A DNA stretch of 24,936 nt. Origin: Nemertoderma westbladi. Lineage: Eukaryota; Xenacoelomorpha; Nemertodermatida; Nemertodermatidae. Shown one piece after another: positions 7,886 to 18,521 of this stretch. The position numbers and the translations under genes were made by a program. The notes beneath the pieces were generated by a model. It was not told the DNA's origin. It ran no database searches and saw only the letters and a list, made by a program, of their open reading frames with translations. Every line of letters starts with the position of its first letter. Position 1 is the stretch's first letter. The stretch lies in contig JAUCBJ010007405.1 of the NCBI GenBank assembly GCA_032718475.1, positions 1-24,936 on the forward strand. Direction: 5' to 3'.

Positions 7886-8880
7886 ATCCTTGCCAGGAGT
7901 ATTTAATCATATTCTTTAGAATCATTAGCTAAATAATTTATTTGAGGTGTTGACCTTATAAATTAATATTTCAGTATCAATACTATCGGCATAAGGTAAG
8001 TTTTAATAATTTTTACATATTTGGTTGCCTCCACACCTAAAATATATTACTTTTAAAACACAAATTTCCTGTTAATACCTCTGCCTTTCATTAATCCTCT
8101 GTGCTCCTTTGGTTTGGGGTGCGTGGTGCAGATTAAGAGATTTATTCTTATTGGCAGTTTGATTAAATTTCTTATTTATTTATTTAAATTTCTTAAGTAC
8201 CGATTTTGGGATAGAATTTCTCAATTTGAATCTGTATCTGATAACTGAGCCTCGTGCTACGCGAAGGCCCCACGAACGTGTAATAATCCGTATTTAAAAT
8301 GTTTAGAGCTAATCTGTTTAATGTTTGTGTTTGTATAGGTGTTGTTGGTTGGTTAAGGAGCCTTTATTGTTTCTCGGCGTGTTAATTTGCATAAAATATT
8401 TTCCTGGAATAATGCGACAGTATTTGCAAATTAAATAAAGTCTCATAAATCTAAAATGAAGTAGCTAACTTATAGTGTTGGTGTTGGTAGTTTCAGCTTA
8501 GTATTGGCAAAGATGCACAGGACATGTTAGAACACGTTACCACGTTAGACCATGTTACAGTCAATGTAACTGCAGATGACACCAACAAGGGTGGACCTAC
8601 TAAAAGCTCGACACCCTGTGGACTGGCAATCATGGTGCTGTAACTGTCCCGACAGCCAACTCATTAACAAAACACCATACTGTTAAATATGGTTGTCGTC
8701 GTAATTAATTCATTGGTCTGGCCATCAGTGGAGGATGGTGAAATCGGAAAGCAAGTGGCCCACTGGCGTCGTCCAATTCCTGGTTGTCTGCCTATCATTT
8801 CTTCTACTCGAGGATGAGAAGTCTGCTGCTTGACCTTACCCATTCTGGCACAAACCTTCTACAGAGAAGGCCAGATGGTG
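7886..8880. other. no recognised gene
   Basis: AT-rich DNA. A frame of 50 codons at 8491-8643 follows a TTTCAG acceptor-like site, but its length is near chance and no homology is recognised. The sequence becomes more GC-balanced toward the satellite. Confidence 0.45.
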
Positions 8881-10291
8881 AATGTCAGACAGGAGAGACC
8901 CAGACTACATCTCCCCAGTTGGCCAGCATCCCAACGCGGCCCTTACAACGCCGGTGAATGTCAGACAGGAGAGACCCAGACTACATCTCTCTAGTTGGCC
9001 AGCATCCCACCGCGGCCCTCACAACCCCGGTAAATGTCGGACAGGAGAGACCCAGACTACATCTCCCCAGTTTGCCAGCATCCCACCACGGCCCTCACAA
9101 CCCCGGTGAATGTCAGACAGGAGAGACCCAGACTACATCTCTCTAGTTTGCCAGCATCCCACCACGGCCCTCACAACCCCGGTGAATGTCAGACAGGAGA
9201 GACCCAGACTACATCTCTCTAGTTGGCCAGCATCCCACCTCGGCCCTCACAACCCCGGTGAATGTCAGACAGGAGAGACCCAGACTACATCTCTCTAGTT
9301 GGCCAGCATCCCACCGCGGCCCTCACAACCCCGGTAAATGTCGGACAGGAGAGACCCAGACTACATCTCCCCAGTTTGCCAGCATCCCACCGCGGCCCTC
9401 ACAACCCCGGTAAATGTCGGACAGGAGAGACCCAGACTACATCTCCCCAGTTTGCCAGCATCCCACCACGGCCCTCACAACCCCGGTGAATGTCAGACAG
9501 GAGAGACCCAGACTACATACCTCTAGTTGGCCAGCATCCCACCTCGGCCCTCACAACCCCGGTCAATGTCAGACAGGAGAGACCCAGACTACATTTCCCC
9601 AGTTGGCTAGCATCTCAACGCGGCCCGTACAACCCCGGTGAATGTCAGACAGGAGAGACCCAGACTACATCCCTCTAGTTGGCCAGCATCCCACCTCGGC
9701 CCCCACAACCCCGGTCAATGTCAGACAGGAGAGACCCAGACTACATCTCCCCAGTTGGCCAGCATCTCAACGCGGCCCGTACAACCCCGGTGAATGTCAG
9801 ACAGAAGAGACCCAGACTACATCTCCCCAGTTGGCCAGCATCCCAAAGCGGCCCTTACAACCCCGGTGAATGTCAGACAGGAGAGACACAGACTACATCT
9901 CCCCAGTAGGCCGGCATCCCACCTCGGCCCTCACAACCTCGGTGAATGTCAGACAGGAGAGACCCAGACTACATCTCCCCAGTTGGCCAGCATCCCACCG
10001 CGGCCCTCACAACCCCGGTGAATGTCAGACAGGAGAGACCCAGACTACATCTCTCCAGTTGGCCAGCATCCCACCTCGGCCCTCAGAACCCCGGTCAATA
10101 TCAGACAGGAGAGACCCAGACTACATCTCCCCAGTTGGCCAGCATCTCAACGCGGCCCGTACAACCCCGGTGAATGTCAGACAGGAGAGATCCAGACTAC
10201 ATCTCCCCAGTAGGCCGGCATCCCACCTCGGCCCTCACAAACCCGGTGAATGTCAGACAGGAGAGACCCAGACTACATCTCCCCAGTTGGC
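8881..10291. repeat. 76-bp satellite array, 18 full units plus a partial
   Basis: Units start at 8881 and every 76 bases to 10249. Each holds AATGTCAGACAGGAGAGACC, CAGACTACATCTCCCCAGTT, GGCCAGCATCCCACCGCGGC and CCTCACAACCCCGGTG. Units vary at fixed sites (CCCCAGT or CTCTAGT; CCGCGG, CCTCGG or CAACGCGG). The CTCTAGT and CCCAGTAGG variants break reading frames. The spacing never drifts from 76. Short frames starting MSDRRDPDY are repeats of the unit, not genes. The last unit is cut after GTTGGCCA. Confidence 0.95.
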
Positions 10292-10316
10292 CATAGTATG
10301 CAGCAAAATTAGCCCG

Positions 10317-10673
10317 TGAGAAAGCTACGCCCGCATCAAATCTTCGCCTTCAAAATGACCAACTATCATCCGGCTGAAACTTTGCCCGCGGGCAATGATC
10401 GCCCATGAGCAAACATCGCCACTAAACAATGATTTTTTGGTTAGAAAAAGCCGTCTCTGTAACCTGCTACTTTCCTTCAATTGGTAACAACATCGTTTAT
10501 TGTTTTGGTTAGAAAAAGCCGACTCTGTAACCTGTTCCTTTCCCTCAATTGGTAACTGAAATGGTAACTAACACAAATATTATGGGCGAAGGTTGCTGGC
10601 GGGCGAAGATTCCCTTGCGGGCGAAGTTTTCACCGGGCGAAGTTTGGATGCGGGCGAAGGTTGCACCATTCCT
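10317..10673. repeat. spacer with inverted TTCGCCCGC repeats and a direct duplication
   Basis: On + the right half has GGCGGGCGAAGATT, TGCGGGCGAAGTTT, CCGGGCGAAGTTTG and TGCGGGCGAAGGTT (10598-10665). The left half (10325-10420) carries the inverse, such as TACGCCCGCATCAAATCTTC. Between them is a 65-bp direct repeat (about 10438 and 10503) with TTGGTTAGAAAAAGCCG, then CTGTAACCTG and CAATTGGTAAC. CTGTAACCTG also marks the poly-G repeats. Confidence 0.6.
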
Positions 10674-10757
10674 TGGCCAGCATCCCACCTCGGCACTAAC
10701 AAACCTAAGTCAACGACAGACCGGAGAGACCCAGGCTACATCCCCCTAGTGGCCTAT
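10674..10757. repeat. diverged leftover of the 76-bp satellite
   Basis: GGCCAGCATCCCACCTCGGC, then CAACGACAGACCGGAGAGAC and CCAGGCTACATCCCCCTAGT, follow unit order but are diverged. This places a degenerate unit 380 bp past the array, directly against the next satellite. Confidence 0.75.
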
Positions 10758-10759
10758 CA

Positions 10760-13700
10760 AGTACAACTAACAGCACTGCGACAAGTAGAACTAACAACAC
10801 TGCGGCATGTGTGAATAACAGCACTACGGCATGTAGAACTAACAACACTGCAGCATGTGTGAATAACAGCAGTACGGCATGTAGAACTAACAACACTGCA
10901 GCATGTGTGAATAACAGCACTACGGCATGTAGAACTAACAACATTGCAGCATGTGTGAATAACAGCACTACGGCATGTAGAACTAACAACACTGCAGCAT
11001 GTGTGAATAACAGCACTACGGCATGTAGAACAAACAACACTGCAGCATGTGTGAATAACAGCACTACGGCATGTAGAACTAACAACACCTCAGTATGTGT
11101 GAATAACAGCACTACAGCATGTAGAACTAACAACACTGCAGCATGTGTGAATAACAGCACTACGGCATGTAGAACTAACAACAATGCAGCATGTGTGAAT
11201 AACAGCACTACGGCATGTAGAACTAACAACAATGCAGCATGTGTGAATAACAGCACTACGGCATGTAGAACTAACAACACTGCAGCATGTTTGAATAACA
11301 GCACTACGGCATGTAGAACTAACAACACTGCAGCATGTGTGAATAACAGCACTACGGCATGTAGAACTAACAACAATGCAGCATGTGTGAATAACAGCAC
11401 TACGGCATGTAGAACTAACAACAATGCAGCATGTATGAATAACAGCACTACGGCATGTAGAACTAACAACACTGCAGCATGTGTGAATAACAGCACTACG
11501 GCATGTAGAACTAAAAACACTGCAGCATGTGTGAATAACAGCACTACGGCATGTAGAACTAACAACAATGCAGCATGTGTGAATAACAGCACTACGGCAT
11601 GTAGAACTAACAACAATGCAGCATGTGTGAATAACAGCACTATGGCATGTAGAACTAACAACACTGCAGCATGTGTAAATAACAGCACTACGGCATGTAG
11701 AACTAACAACACTGCAGCATGTGTGAATAACAGCACTAAGGCATGTAGAACTAACATCACTGCAGTATGTGTGAATAACAACACTACGGCATGTAGAACT
11801 AACAACACTGCAGTATGTGTGAATAACAGCACTACGGCATGTAGAACTAACAACACTGCAGCATGTGTGAATAACAGCACTACGGCATGTAGAACTAACA
11901 ACACTGCAGCATGTGTGAATAACATCACTACGGCATGTAGAACTAACAACACTGCAGCATGTGTGAATAACAGCACTACGGCATGTAGAACTAACAACAC
12001 CTCAGTATGTGTGAATAACAGCACTACGGCATGTAGAACTAACAACACTGCAGCATGTGTGTAACAGAACAGCACTACAGCATGTAGAACTAACAACACT
12101 GCAGCATGTATGAATAACAGCACTACAGCATGTCGAACTAACAACACTGTAGCATGTGTGAATAACAGCACTACGGCATGTAGAACTAACAACACTGCAG
12201 CATGTGTGAATAACAGCACTACGGCATGTAGAACTAACAACACTGCAGCATGTGTGAATAACAGCACTACGGCATGTAGAACTAACAACACATCAGTATG
12301 TGTGAATAACAGCATTACGGCATGTAGAACTAACAACACTGCAGTATGTGTGAATAACAGCACTACGGCATGTAGAACTAACAACACTGCAGCATGTGTG
12401 AATAACAGCACTACGGCATGTAGAACTAACAACACTGCAGCATGTGTGAATAACAGCACTACGGCATGTAGAACTAACAACACCTCAGTATGTGTGAATA
12501 ACAGCACTACGGCATGTAGAACTAACAACACTGCAGCATGTGTGTAACAGAACAGCACTACAGCATGTAGAACTAACAACACTGCAGCATGTATGAATAA
12601 CAGCACTACGGCATGTCGAACTAACAACACTGCAGCATGTGTGAATAACAGCACTACGGCATGTAGAACTAACAACACTGCAGCATGTGTGAATAACAGC
12701 ACTACGGCATGTAGAACTAACAACACTGCAGCATGTGTGAATAACAGCATTACGGCATGTAGAACTAACAACACTGCAGCATGTGTGAATAACAGCACTA
12801 CGGCATGTAGAACTAACAACACTGCAGTATGTGTGAATAACAGTACTACGGCATGTAGAACTAACAACACTGCAGCATGTGTGAATAACAGCACTACGGC
12901 ATGTAGAACTAACAACACTGCAGTATGTGTGAATAACAGCACTACGGCATGTAGAACTAACAACACTGCAGCATGTGTGAATAACAGCACTGCCGCATGT
13001 AGAACTAACAACACTGCAGCATGTGTGAATAACAGAACTGCGGCAAGTAGAACTAACAACACTGCAGCATGTGTGAATAACAGCACTACGGCATGTAGAA
13101 CTAACAACACTGCAGCATGTGTGAATAACAGCACTACGGCATATAGAACTAACAACACTGCAGCATGTGTGAATAACAGCACTACGGCATGTAGAACTAA
13201 CAACACTGCAGCATGTGTGAATAACAGCACTACGGCATGTAGAACTAACAACACTGCAGCATGTGTGAATAACGGACTACGGCATGTAGAACTAACAACA
13301 CTGCAGCATGTGTGAATAACAGCACTACGCATGTAGAACTAACAACCCTGCAGCATGTGTGAATAACAGCACTACGGCATGCTGAACTAACAACCCTGCA
13401 GCATGTGTGAATAACAGCACTGGGGCATGTAGAACTAACAACACTGCAGCATGTGTGAATAACGGACTACGGCATGTAGAACTAACAACACTGCAGCATG
13501 TGTGAATAACAGCACTACGGCATGTAGAACTAACAACACTGCAGCATGTGTGAATAACAGCACTGGGGCATGTAGAACTAACAACACTGCAGCATGTGTG
13601 AATAACAGCACTACGGCATGTAGAACAAACAACACTGCAGCATGTGTGAATAACGGACTACGGCATGTAGAACTAACAACACTGCAGTATGTGTGAATAA

Positions 13701-14405
13701 CACCACTACGGCATGTAGAACTAACAACACTGCAGCACGTGTGAATAACAGCACTACGGCATGTAGAACTAACAACACTGCAGCATGTGTGAATAACGGA
13801 CTACGGCATGTAGAACAAACAACACTGCAGCATGTGTGAATAACAGCACTAAGGCATGTAGAACTAACAACACTGCAGCATGTGTGAATAACAGCACTAC
13901 GGCATGTAGAACTAACAACACTGCAGCATGTGTGAATAACAGCACTACGGCATGTAGAACTAACAACACTGCAGCATGTGTGAATAACGGACTACGGCAT
14001 GTAGAACAAACAACACTGCAGCATGTGTGAATAACAGCACTAAGGCATGTAGAACTAACAACACTGCAGCATGTGTGAATAACAGCACTACGGCATGTAG
14101 AACTAACAACACTGCAGCATGTGTGAATAACAGCACTACGGCATGTAGAACTAACAACACTGCAGCATGTGTGAATAACGGACTACGGCATGTAGAACAA
14201 ACAACACTGCAGCATGTGTGAATAACAGCACTAAGGCATGTAGAACTAACAACACTGCAGCATGTGTGAATAACAGCACTACGGCATGTAGAACTAACAA
14301 CACTGCAGCATGTGTGAATAACAGCACTACGGCATGTAGAACTAACAACACTGCAGCATGTGTGAATAACGGACTACGGCATGTAGAACTAACAGCCCTA
14401 CGGCA
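10760..14405. repeat. 48-bp (2 x 24) satellite array, about 76 units
   Basis: The unit is AACAACACTGCAGCATGTGT, GAATAACAGCACTACGGCAT, GTAGAACT. It is itself a diverged dimer of a 24-bp unit. Nearly every unit has a CTGCAG site. Forty-eight is a multiple of three, so + reads NNTAACVNNSTTACRT over hundreds of codons and - reads hydrophobic VLLVLHAVVLLFTHAA. Both are consequences of a stop-free unit. GTGTGTAACAGAACAGCACT breaks at 12059 and 12542 are 483 bp apart, marking a duplicated block. Confidence 0.95.
13271..14395. repeat. 191-bp higher-order repeat within the 48-bp satellite
   Basis: A one-base-deleted variant, AACGGACTACGG, starts at 13271, 13461, 13652, 13795, 13986, 14177 and 14368. 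The last three intervals are exactly 191 (four units minus one base) and their sequences are almost identical, including ACTAAGGCATG. This points to recent homogenisation at the right end. Confidence 0.9.
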
Positions 14406-14414
14406 TTTTCTATT

Positions 14415-14487
14415 ATCAGATAGTCAGGGAACTTTCGACGCAAGAAAAATTTTATCCTCTCCAGGGGAAAATCGACGCAATAATGGT
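14415..14487 (+). repeat. short relative of the poly-G repeat at the satellite edge
   Basis: CAGATAGTCAGGGAAC, TTTCGACGCAAGAAAAATTT, then CCTCTCCAGGGGAAAATCGA and CGCAATAATGG. It keeps the order of the copies at 836 and 21558 but has no long G run. Confidence 0.65.
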
Positions 14488-15898
14488 CCGCTATATGAAT
14501 CCAATAACAATGCGTCTACCCTAATTACTGTCCCTCATTATCATGTACAGCATTTCATTGGTTAATTGGTATAACTACGTACTATATAGTTGGCCAGTTA
14601 TTACTATTTACTATTAATTATATATTTAATGTCTATTTAAATTATTTTGAATCTGTTAACTAGTATATATGAATAATAAAGTGGGAACAAATATTATTAT
14701 GACTATTACTCCGTTGGCAAAGACATACCAGTTCATTTCATTTTATATGAAAGCCGACCAGCCGACCACTGGTGACTTATGGAGGATCGCTAGAAGTCGG
14801 CTAGTTTACACATAAGGTATTTAGGTTAGGCCAAGTTCCAACCACTCTTGGTTCATGTATAAAGAGTAAGTCGCAAGTGGTCGGCTTACATATATCATCA
14901 TAGACTACATAGAGTTTTGGTCTAACATTTACACTCATTTTTAACGGAATAATTTGTTTGCGGTAAAGGTAAATGATACGTACCGCCGTTTCTATTGGTT
15001 TGGTTACTTCCGAAACAGATCATTACAGAAATGGATTAGAAAAATAGGTTTATCTTACCAAATTCAATGAAATTTCTTCATTCCATGCTGACTCCTATTC
15101 GCCGATATTAAATAAATAAAATAATTCTCGTACATATATTAAAAAAAATATGTTAAAAATGTAAAACAATTCATTACAAACTAACTGCCTCCACTCTGCG
15201 TACAAACCCACCAGAAGGATAATGTTTACTATCGAAATATCTATGAATATCTCGTGAACATAAATATCACAAAAACTAAAATACGGCTCACATTATAATA
15301 TATAACAAAAGTATAACTTACAATGGGTTGATTTACAATTATTAAGTTCTGGAACTGAAGGTTATTGGATGGAACGAGAAGGAACGTTGGTAACTGGTGA
15401 GGTTCGTCTATATTCACTTAGAATTTGATCTTCTGTATCGTTGATCAACCTAAAATAATAATATTACAAGCCGATAGTAATTATGGTTTAGTAATAATGA
15501 CAGTAGGTATCTATGTATGTAAAGATTGATGTTCTGTGTTGGTATCTACGTACATACTGATGGTAAATCTCCGTATGTACTTTATGTACATAGAGACAGC
15601 TGGTAGGTCTAAATATGTACGAACAGACAGATAATAGGTCTAGTTATTTATACTGTATAACCTGATTAAGTGTACATACAGTCACACTGTGACTGGAATG
15701 TTGTTGTATGTTTATGAAGCAACATTAATAATGTTGGTGAAAGATTTAATATAAGATGTTCAGGAGAAAATATATTACTAAAAATGTATCTATTTCTACA
15801 AAAATATTTCTGCACCTTTGCTACTTTATATGTATAACATAAGGCAACGCAATTAGATTACAAACTTACATTTATTTGTAGATAAATTTTGTCTTTCG
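14488..15898. other. AT-rich stretch with one hairpin, no gene
   Basis: An inverted repeat lies at 14760-14886: AGCCGACCACTGGTGACTTA faces TAAGTCGCAAGTGGTCGGCT, extended outward by TATATG. Around 15500-15640, TACGTA and GTACATA words are frequent. Splice-like GTAAGT sites on the minus strand do not connect any open frames. Confidence 0.5.
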
Positions 15899-16213
15899 TC
15901 AGGATATTTGGAGCTGAATAAATTGTAACGATTCTGCGACACTGTGATTAAGTACTCGTAAGGTATACTGACTGACACACAGCCGTTTCACAGCCTTTTT
16001 ATGGTTTGGTAACAACTGAACTTTACTTCTACAAATATGGGTGTTACCATTTAGTTCACTAATTAATGGGCTGTGTGTTCCAAGGGAGATATTATCTATC
16101 GCAAATATCTCTGTAATGTAATGTTTGTCATCTTTATACAAGAAGGGGGTGTGTGTACGTAGAAATCGATTATAATTCATTAAAATCCGGTGAAATCCGT
16201 GACTATGTTCCAC
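15899..16213 (-). other. unidentified 104-codon open frame
   Basis: Starts MEHSHGFHRILMNYNRFLRT and ends LQFIQLQIS. No domain, signal peptide or membrane segment is recognised. The length is only modestly above chance for the region. It could be an exon piece or random. Confidence 0.15.
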
Positions 16214-16600
16214 GAATATGACTCAGGTCATGGGAACCAATAATCTTAACGGAAGTTTCCCATACTGTAAGATAACCCAGGATATAACACCCAGGATATA
16301 TATTCATCACCTGTCACCAACATTCATGGTATTTTACAATAAATCTCAGCATAAGTCATGTGATGATGTTTAGAGCTGTTCTTAATAGTCTTTTATGTGG
16401 ATTTCAATTTGATAGAGAATCAATGGGTGTGGTGAGTTACTCTAACCTTGGCGCTCGTCTAGGAAATACTACTACTGCTATCGGAGTGCTGCATTGCAGC
16501 TGCATATATATTACATATATATTACATATATATTAAGTATAATACTACTTTGATCACCTGACAAAGATCGCAACCCCCCCCCCCCCCCCCCCCCCCCTAA
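16214..16600. other. no gene; AT microsatellite and poly-C tract
   Basis: Repeats of ATATATTAC at 16505-16536 and C24 at 16574-16597. TGCTGCATTGCAGCTGCAT at 16487-16505 recurs exactly at 24617-24635, where it lies just past the end of a LINE frame. Confidence 0.6.
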
Positions 16601-16609
16601 CTTAATGTG

Positions 16610-16925
16610 TTTCCGAGTGATTCTGACAGTACAGTCATCAGCAAATTCTAGATCAGTAAGGTAATTTAATGGATTTATTTATTTGTGGCAGTACAGTAGG
16701 TGGAGTTATCATCACCCATAATCATTATAATGATTTAAGGACATGCGTATAACATAGTCAGTCAATCACAATTACGAATAAAAAGAGTGCAAGTGTGTCA
16801 CCGTGAAGGACTCCAATGCCTAATAAGACTTCGAATGGATCTGTGTCGCCACCATCAGCAGGAGACACTAATGTGGTGGAACCATCGTACAGTGATCAGA
16901 GAACTGTAATAATTTCTTCTGGCGT
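16610..16925 (-). pseudogene. LINE reverse-transcriptase fragment, degenerate
   Basis: Read on the minus strand, the pieces appear in RT order: SLYDGSTTLVSPADGGDTDP, then FEVLLGIGVLHGDTLALFLF and VIVID (about 16761-16890), then DYVIRMSLNHY after a 4-base GACT duplication that shifts frame, then LTDLEFADDCTVRITR. The FADD catalytic box is at 16633-16644. The GVLxGDTLAxFLF block is the B-motif region of non-LTR retrotransposon RTs. Internal stops and shifts show it is dead. It abuts another RT fragment of opposite orientation and ends against the C24 tract. Confidence 0.8.
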
Positions 16926-17158
16926 CCAGAGAACCAAAACCTCTAGCTGTAGATAAACTACACAAACAAATAATAGAACAGCTATTCAAATCAATAACAC
17001 AGACTAAAACAGTACTGTTACTACGAAGCCCAAAACCACGAACACCTGAGATAAATAGCCTAAATTTAATCTTAAACAATAAAATAATTGACCAATCAAC
17101 AGAAATTAAATATCTGGGGGTTATTATAGATAATAAAAATCGATACAGTTTGGGGTAG
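16913..17158 (+). pseudogene. second LINE RT fragment, opposite strand
   Basis: An open frame with no start contains VDKLHKQIIEQLFKSI, KTVLLLRSPKPRTPEINSLN and IKYLGVIIDNKNRY, ending at TAG 17156-17158. The IKYLGVxID block typifies the region after the RT palm in non-LTR elements. About 80 codons survive. Codon use and motif differ from the minus-strand fragment next to it, so these are two separate relics meeting near 16915. Confidence 0.65.
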
Positions 17159-17915
17159 AGCGGGTTGACCACAGATGACTAATGAAATGAATAACAACAG
17201 TTATTACAAGAGAGACCCAGACTAACATCAAACAAAAGTTGCTACAATTGTATGTTGTATCAAGAAAATGATTACCACGCCGGTGACGAGAGCGCGAGAA
17301 TTCCTCCATAATAAAATATCATGAAAGGAACAGATACATACAACCCAGCAATAAATGTTTATGACAATATCATTACTAAGACAGATAAAAGGACACGTTG
17401 TGGGGTCTTCGAGCAGCACGTGTTCAAATGTTCAATGACTGAACAGCGACTAATTAACAAATTTATGAGAGATTCATTGGCCAGCTACAGACAGACCAAT
17501 ATTGTGACATATATTTTAGTTTAATGTTTGATTCAATTAGAGGCACAAATTAAAAAGGCTACAAATATATAGGGGTGAATAATTAAATTAGTCACCCATT
17601 AGGCCTAAAAGGTAGCCAAATATAAGTTGCAATCTATATAAATTTTTAAATTCAGTAGTGTGCGTGTGTTGTGTATTGATCCCGTATATTTCATGTTGTA
17701 ATAGCGTTCATTAATTTAATTTCTATTTAATTATTCAGGCATGCTAATACCCACATTAAATTAGTTCGTGTGTGTTAAGTGTGTAAGATTTGATTGTTTC
17801 GTCACGAAACCATTAGGGCACAGAAACTGACGAATTCTTCGCGAATTTCGCAAACGTCGCAAACTTCGGGAATTTGTTCTACAATTTTGACTCCTTAAAC
17901 AATAGGGTCCCGAAT
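17159..17915. other. no recognised gene
   Basis: A 67-codon frame at 17321-17524 (MKGTDTYNPAINVYDNI start) has no recognised homologue. GTTTCGTCACGAAAC at 17796-17810 is a short palindrome, followed by TTCGCGAA-rich sequence to about 17880. Confidence 0.4.
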
Positions 17916-18213
17916 GAGTTTTTTAACCTTTATTTTTTTGTGATTTTGAGTGCTTTTTTATATTAGTGAATGTTCTAGAACCTTAGTAGATTTTTTATGG
18001 TAGCTAGTATTTTTTACTACTGTAGCTAGTAATTTTTGGAAATTATTTTGGTCATTAATATATTCTTCAACAGTTTAACCTGAAATATCATGGACTTTCA
18101 CATTTTTTATGTTTCAAAAAAAACTAGCTAGCAAAAAAACACTAGCTACCATAAAAAACATATCTACTAATGTTGTAGAACTTTCACCAATACCAAAAAA
18201 ATTAAAAAACTCT
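17916..18213. repeat. hairpin (foldback) repeat containing TGTTCTAGAAC
   Basis: The left arm has GAGTTTTTTAA, GTGAATGTTCTAGAACCTTA and GTAG, then TTTTTTATGGTAGCTAGT. The right arm has the inverse: ACTAGCTACCATAAAAAA, CTACTAATGTTGTAGAACTT, then TTAAAAAACTC. The arms are about 100 bp around an 80-bp centre. It is related to 6120-6230. It encodes no protein and is probably a MITE-type element. Confidence 0.7.
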
Positions 18214-18273
18214 AAAAAAGGATTGGTGAAAAATGGCTGGTGTGTCGACAGAGCGAAGTAGGGACCGTGTTGC

Positions 18274-18344
18274 TTAACCCCTTAGAGCCTATGACGTCCA
18301 GTGCACGTCACCATGGACAGCACGAAGACGTGCAGTGGACGTCA
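18274..18344. repeat. GACGTC hairpin behind a TTAACCCCTTAGAGCC end
   Basis: TGACGTCCAGTGCACGTC (18292-18309) pairs with GACGTGCAGTGGACGTCA (18327-18344) with one mismatch. Just before it, TTAACCCCTTAGAGCC resembles a piggyBac-type end (TTAA target plus C-rich terminus). GGCTCTATGGGG at 19432-19443 is a possible opposite end but lacks a flanking TTAA. Confidence 0.5.
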
Positions 18345-18521
18345 TGCTGGAATATATGTTTTATTGGAAGGCTCTTGGAGTAGGTATACTGGTGGATAGT
18401 ATTAATGACATTTATTGCTCTTCATGGCAAAAAATCCATTCTGTACTGTAGATAGGCTGTATTGTAGACTGCATTATTAGTGTTAGGTATATGGCGTAAT
18501 GCCAACCACAGTACAGCAGTT

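Noticed and set aside
8491-8643. 50-codon exon-like frame after TTTCAG
   Set aside because: Length is near chance, no donor and no homology.
8881-10291. CRISPR-like regular array
   Set aside because: The unit is continuous with no unique spacers, and the context is eukaryotic.
8882-10319. Small proteins beginning MSDRRDPDY
   Set aside because: They recur once per 76-bp unit and are broken by unit variants; satellite by-products.
10705-13332. 875-codon hydrophobic open frame on the minus strand
   Set aside because: It is the reverse reading of a 48-bp satellite; no leader, domain or composition of a real membrane protein, and the frame fails where units lose a base.
15322-15870. Two-exon gene on the minus strand with GTAAGT donors and a TTTTAG acceptor
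   Set aside because: No phase joins open frames across the proposed intron; every combination hits a stop quickly.
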